Part shown: in pieces, positions 60,895 through 64,000 of the stretch
Layout: every line of letters begins with the position of its first letter
Numbering within the stretch: the first letter of the stretch is position 1
Translations under genes and position numbers: made by a program
Notes under the pieces: model-generated
What the model was told of the DNA's origin: nothing
Database searches by the model: none
What the model saw: the letters and a program-made list of their open reading frames with translations, nothing else
Assembly: GCA_029204225.1 (NCBI GenBank)
Contig: CM055099.1
Coordinates: 59,687,510 to 59,751,509, forward strand
Reading direction: 5' to 3'
Source: Diphasiastrum complanatum
Lineage: Eukaryota > Streptophyta > Lycopodiopsida > Lycopodiales > Lycopodiaceae
Length of the DNA: 64,000 nucleotides

Positions 60895-61310
60895 AATCTC
60901 CGGGGTGGAAGGCCCTCGGGTGGAAAACCCCCCAGTTAAGGGCCTTGGCCCTCGCCCTTGGGTAGGGCCTTGATCTGCAAAGAAGGCCCGAGGCCCTCGG
61001 CCTTTCCATTACATAATGCCATGTGAGAGGGTGAATAGAGAATGTGCATTCTAGACATTTTGAAGAGAGAATGAAAAATTATGAGAGAATGCCAATTCAT
61101 GAGGAGAGAGAAAGGAGAATATGCCTTTGAAAGTGCTTTTGGAATAGGGAATAAACTTGGAGCACTTGGCATTTAGTGGGGGGGCCCTGCCTGAGGGCCT
61201 TCCTTGCTGGGAGGGCCCTTGCCCGAGGGCGGGAGCCCGAGGGCAGGCCTCGACTAGCACGGAAGGCCCGAGGGCTTCGGGCCTTCCCCTATGTAATGCC
61301 ATCGTGCAAA
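60895..61310 (+). repeat. GC-rich direct repeats, two copies about 290 bp apart
   Basis: Copies at about 60900-61020 and 61180-61310 share GAGGGCCTT/GGGCCTTGG-type words, a GAAGGCCCGAGG core (60982 and 61262) and a CCTTYCC-ATTACATAATGCCAT or CTATGTAATGCCAT ending. Each copy is internally palindromic. They are unlike the AT-rich surroundings and look like a non-autonomous mobile repeat. Confidence 0.7.
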
Positions 61311-61363
61311 GGTTTTTTTTTTCTTCCGTTTTTTGGCCGTACGGCCGTACGCGTGGACCAGTT

Positions 61364-61365
<2 letters not shown>

Positions 61366-61394
<29 letters not shown>

Positions 61395-61420
61395 CGGTTT
61401 TTGCCATTTTTTTTTTCGCA
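61366..61420 (+). repeat. Poly-T rich tract
   Basis: A run of about 28 T followed by a second run of 9 T (61368-61417), possibly the reverse-oriented A-tail of a retroposed element. Confidence 0.7.
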
Positions 61421-61469
61421 AATTTTTTAACGTTTGTGGTGGAATGTGGATGTGGACAGCCGATGACGA

Positions 61470-61640
61470 GCTGCCACATAGCACATGCACATTCCACCGG
61501 AGAGAGGAGAGAGAACGTGCATTCCACCAGAGAGAGAACGTGCATTCCACTCGAGAGAGGAGAGAGAACGTGCATTCCACCAGAGAGAGAAGAAAGAAAG
61601 TGAATTCCATCGAAGAGAGGAGAGATAATGACAGATTCCT
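61470..61640 (+). repeat. Tandem repeat of ACGTGCATTCCACC-GAGAGAG units
   Basis: About five units of 23-32 bp, each ATTCCACC/TC followed by a variable number of GAGAGA, run from 61488 to 61640. Unit length varies with the GA run. It explains the ORFs on both strands here. Confidence 0.85.
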
Positions 61641-61849
61641 TGGAGAGAGAAAATTGGATGGACATTATGTTCCTTGGAGGTGGTCCCAAAATACAAAGGA
61701 CACCTGAGCACAAGGCATTACGTGCATAAAAAAGATTGCCTAAAATTCTCCAAAGCTCTAGTATGATTTGGGATTTGCCGTGTAGATGGCCTTCCCCCAT
61801 AAGGCCCAGAAAAGGGGGGGGTGAGTTTTCGTTTCAAGTCAAGAACCTT

Positions 61850-62386
61850 TGCGTTGCTTTGCTACCCCTCTTCTCGTTTTCGTCCTTCTCTCGCGCCAAT
61901 CTCCACTGCACCTGCTTTGTTGCTTTTTCTGTGTCCGTGTGTGTTTTGGTGAGAGGATTGCACAGATTATATCTTCTATCGGAGTAGATCTGATCTACCT
62001 TTCACTTTATTGAGGCATGTGGACGAGTTCTTATTAGCATTATAGTTCGCGGTAACAGAATATATATTCACCCTGTGTTACGACATTTGTTTCTTCTCAG
62101 CTTATCTTATTCATTGAAGGGACAAAGAATTGATGCTTAAAAAGTGTTATCATTAGTTTGGTCTATGGCTGAAGACATGTGGTTTATCTTTATCGATGTA
62201 AGAAGAGGATTGAGAGTTAATGCTCGATAATTGTATTTTGTGAGTTTGGATGGAGGCTTACAATTGTCTAGATTTTAACAGTTTGTGGGATCCAAGATTG
62301 CTTGACTTTTGATAAATAACTGTTAAAGCGGAGTGCTGAATGCCATTGTGATTATAAGAAGCGTCAGTTTCTTTAAAAGCGAATCA
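61850..62386 (+). promoter_or_regulatory. Leader/promoter region of the unrecognised gene
   Basis: A CT-rich stretch (61855-61925) typical of plant 5' leaders precedes a possible leader intron and the first coding ATG. No TATA box was identified with confidence. Confidence 0.3.
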
Positions 62387-63281
62387 ATGATGACTGTTGA
62401 AGAATACAAGTGCACATCCACAACAGATGATCTGTCATCTGGGGCTTTGTGTGAACTTCTTCAATTTATCCCCTCAGAGTTGCAATCAACAAATGATTCA
62501 GTTATTGGGCCAATCTCCGGAAATATGGACAGCTGTGTCTCTTTTGTAGGTAGTAATCGTGCCGTTTCGGATTCAATTCACTGGTGGGAGATTCCGCATG
62601 AACATGAAAGCCTTATGGCCTACACACCTCCAGTGGGGCAGGCTAGGCTTCACGTTTCATCTACTAGCTCTGCCACGTCTCTGGGTAATAGCACCAACAA
62701 ACAATTTCTTTTCTCGCTGCAGACCCTCAATATTCCTTCTGCTCATTTTTTCTTGTGTATTTGTTTATGGTCTTATATTTCTGCTTATTTTGAGACTAAG
62801 AGCATTGACCAGAAAGAGAACTACTATGCAGACCATGGAATCATCCGCAGCCTTAGATTTGACGACATCGATTCTCAGGCAATACCATTGGTTTCATCAG
62901 CTGCTCCTTCTAAGACTGCCTCTTGGATTGCAGAACAGACCGCCGAGACGATGGCGGCTCACAGAACCAACCATGATTCAGATAATGAAAGCCAATTGCT
63001 CAAGCTGAATAATGGTTGTGGTAAAAGGCCTACTAGGCCAGGAAGGTCGATGGCTGAAAATACGTTGATGGACAGTTTACTTCCTACTGCAGACGAGGTA
63101 GGTATTACCGTTTGATCAAGAAAGTTTGTGTATCGTGTAGGATAATTTTGTCGATTGTGATATATGTTGCGTATGAAATAAAGTACAGGATAACTTGTCT
63201 AGTTGACAAAGTTTTGCCTCTGCAGATTGGACTTCAATGGAAGATATCAGAACTTCGTGTTGCACTGCGAGCTTCCGAAAG
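62387..63281 (+). CDS. Unrecognised host-like gene, first exons (62387-63097 and 63226-63281)
   Basis: I do not recognise the family. Exon 1 can start at either ATG of the MM pair at 62387/62390; an upstream in-frame ATG at 62333 adds 18 weak residues. The protein begins MTVEEYKC and is Ser/Thr-rich and acidic (disordered), ending DSLLPTADE at a good donor (63097/GTAGGT). The second exon, after a TGCAG acceptor, reads IGLQWKISELRVALRASER, which looks like the start of a coiled coil. It ends at a donor GTAGGC. The stretch about residues 107-135 (QTLNIPSAHFFLCICLWSYI) is hydrophobic and T-rich in DNA, like an unspliced intron, but the only GT/AG pair I tried shifts the frame, so it is left in. 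The gene must continue, but 63300-64000 holds only repeats. Confidence 0.55.
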
Positions 63282-63766
63282 GTAGGCAGTTTACTTGCCC
63301 ATCCTATTCATTTATTTTTAGGAGGTGTGGTGCCCTGGTGCTCCCACCCTCCTAGGGCCTTCTTCCCCCAAGCAATCCCACATGTGCAAGTAGTTTTTAA
63401 ACGCTTTAAAAAAAATCTGGCAATGTTCATGTGGATATCCATTGATTGACTGCCACATAGTTCATGCACTCAGAGGTTGCCACATAGCGCACAAGGTGTA
63501 TGCACTATGTGACAGCCAATCATGGCTGTCCACATGGTGTGTGTTGAAAAGTTTCATGCTTAAGCGTCAATCTTTCATTGATTGTCCACATGAGGGTTTT
63601 GGTGGAAGGTTTATGAAGATGTCTCCAAAGAACAAAGAGAGAGATCAAATTGAGCTGCATATTTGAATATATATTGAGCTGCATATTTGTAGGGAAATAG
63701 TTCTATTTGCAAAATGCTTGCTAATGTGGCCAGTGGGAACAGACACATGAAAGAGGTTATATGCAA

Positions 63767-63824
<58 letters not shown>

Positions 63825-64000
63825 AAATCTTTGAGGGAAGAATCGATAATTGCCTTGAGACATGGGGAGAGACGATAATTAGTGAAGGATTTGCGAATAC
63901 ATACGTTATATAGTTACAATGGAACGCGTTCCACTACAATTATGTTCTGGAACGCAAATTTTTATTTATCTATCTATTTTTTGGTTAAAAAATTTATATT
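63282..64000. other. Intron or intergenic DNA with repeats, no gene seen
   Basis: After the donor at 63282 no exon is recognised. The segment at 63428-63470 resembles 61450-61490. A perfect 12-bp palindrome GGAACGCGTTCC lies at 63921-63932. Confidence 0.5.
63771..63821. repeat. (GA)n microsatellite
   Basis: About 25 GA repeats. The minus-strand Ser/Leu ORF here is an artefact. Confidence 0.95.

Noticed and set aside
62685-62800. Intron within the last gene's first exon
   Set aside because: The DNA looks intron-like, but splicing at these GT/AG sites shifts the frame into a stop, so the continuous ORF was kept, with the doubt noted.

Overview
The window is nuclear DNA of a land plant, about 64 kb of retrotransposon-rich sequence around very few host genes. 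The evidence is a spliced plant-type cryptochrome gene with canonical GT/AG introns and a plant-specific C-terminal extension, Ty1/copia and Ty3/gypsy LTR elements with plant-type primer sites, a CACTA (TNP2-type) transposase relic, and long dinucleotide repeats. The species cannot be fixed from the sequence. The repeat load and the character of the cryptochrome would suit a large-genome, possibly non-seed, vascular plant such as a fern, but that is inference.

Layout. From 1 to 8669 lies a minus-strand Ty3/gypsy element (G1) with gag, protease, RT, RNase H and integrase relics. Its right LTR ends inside a plus-strand copia element (C1, 8670-10111). A minus-strand copia tail (C3, 11339-11640) follows. 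The gene-like island runs from about 11.7 to 19.9 kb: G-boxes, a repeat-bearing leader, then a five-exon cryptochrome gene (13511-19449, predicted 700 residues). Its 3.0 kb second intron holds a large inverted repeat. From 20 to 27.5 kb there is low-information DNA with a short tRNA-like SINE that has a perfect target duplication, an unrecognised minus-strand ORF, a copia-type LTR and a GC-rich 180-bp tandem repeat.

From 27.5 to 38.0 kb lies a second minus-strand gypsy element (G2). It has a tRNA-Asp primer site, gag to integrase, and an additional ORF of about 620 codons downstream of integrase, in the position where Athila-type elements carry an env-like gene. G2 adjoins the gag of a plus-strand copia element (C2, 38022-42190). 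From 44 to 52 kb there are more nested fragments: a copia RNase H with LTR, an internally deleted plus-strand gypsy relic, and a chromovirus-like minus-strand element with a damaged RT active site. From 53.3 to 55.8 kb is a CACTA transposase relic with recognisable introns. It is followed by long CT/CA repeats, an LTR with a tRNA-iMet primer site and a 31-G tract, a degraded RT relic at 59.4-60.8 kb, GC-rich direct repeats, and the first exons of an unrecognised host-like gene (62387-63281).

The only confidently functional gene is the cryptochrome. It retains the FAD-domain residues, the tryptophan triad and the C-terminal DQxVP and STAES motifs. Nearly every transposon ORF is broken by stops or frameshifts, so the window reads as an old, nested transposon landscape around one light-receptor gene. 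The most unusual structures are the extra G2 ORF, the repeat motifs that recur at both ends of G1 and of G2, and the inverted repeat inside the cryptochrome intron.
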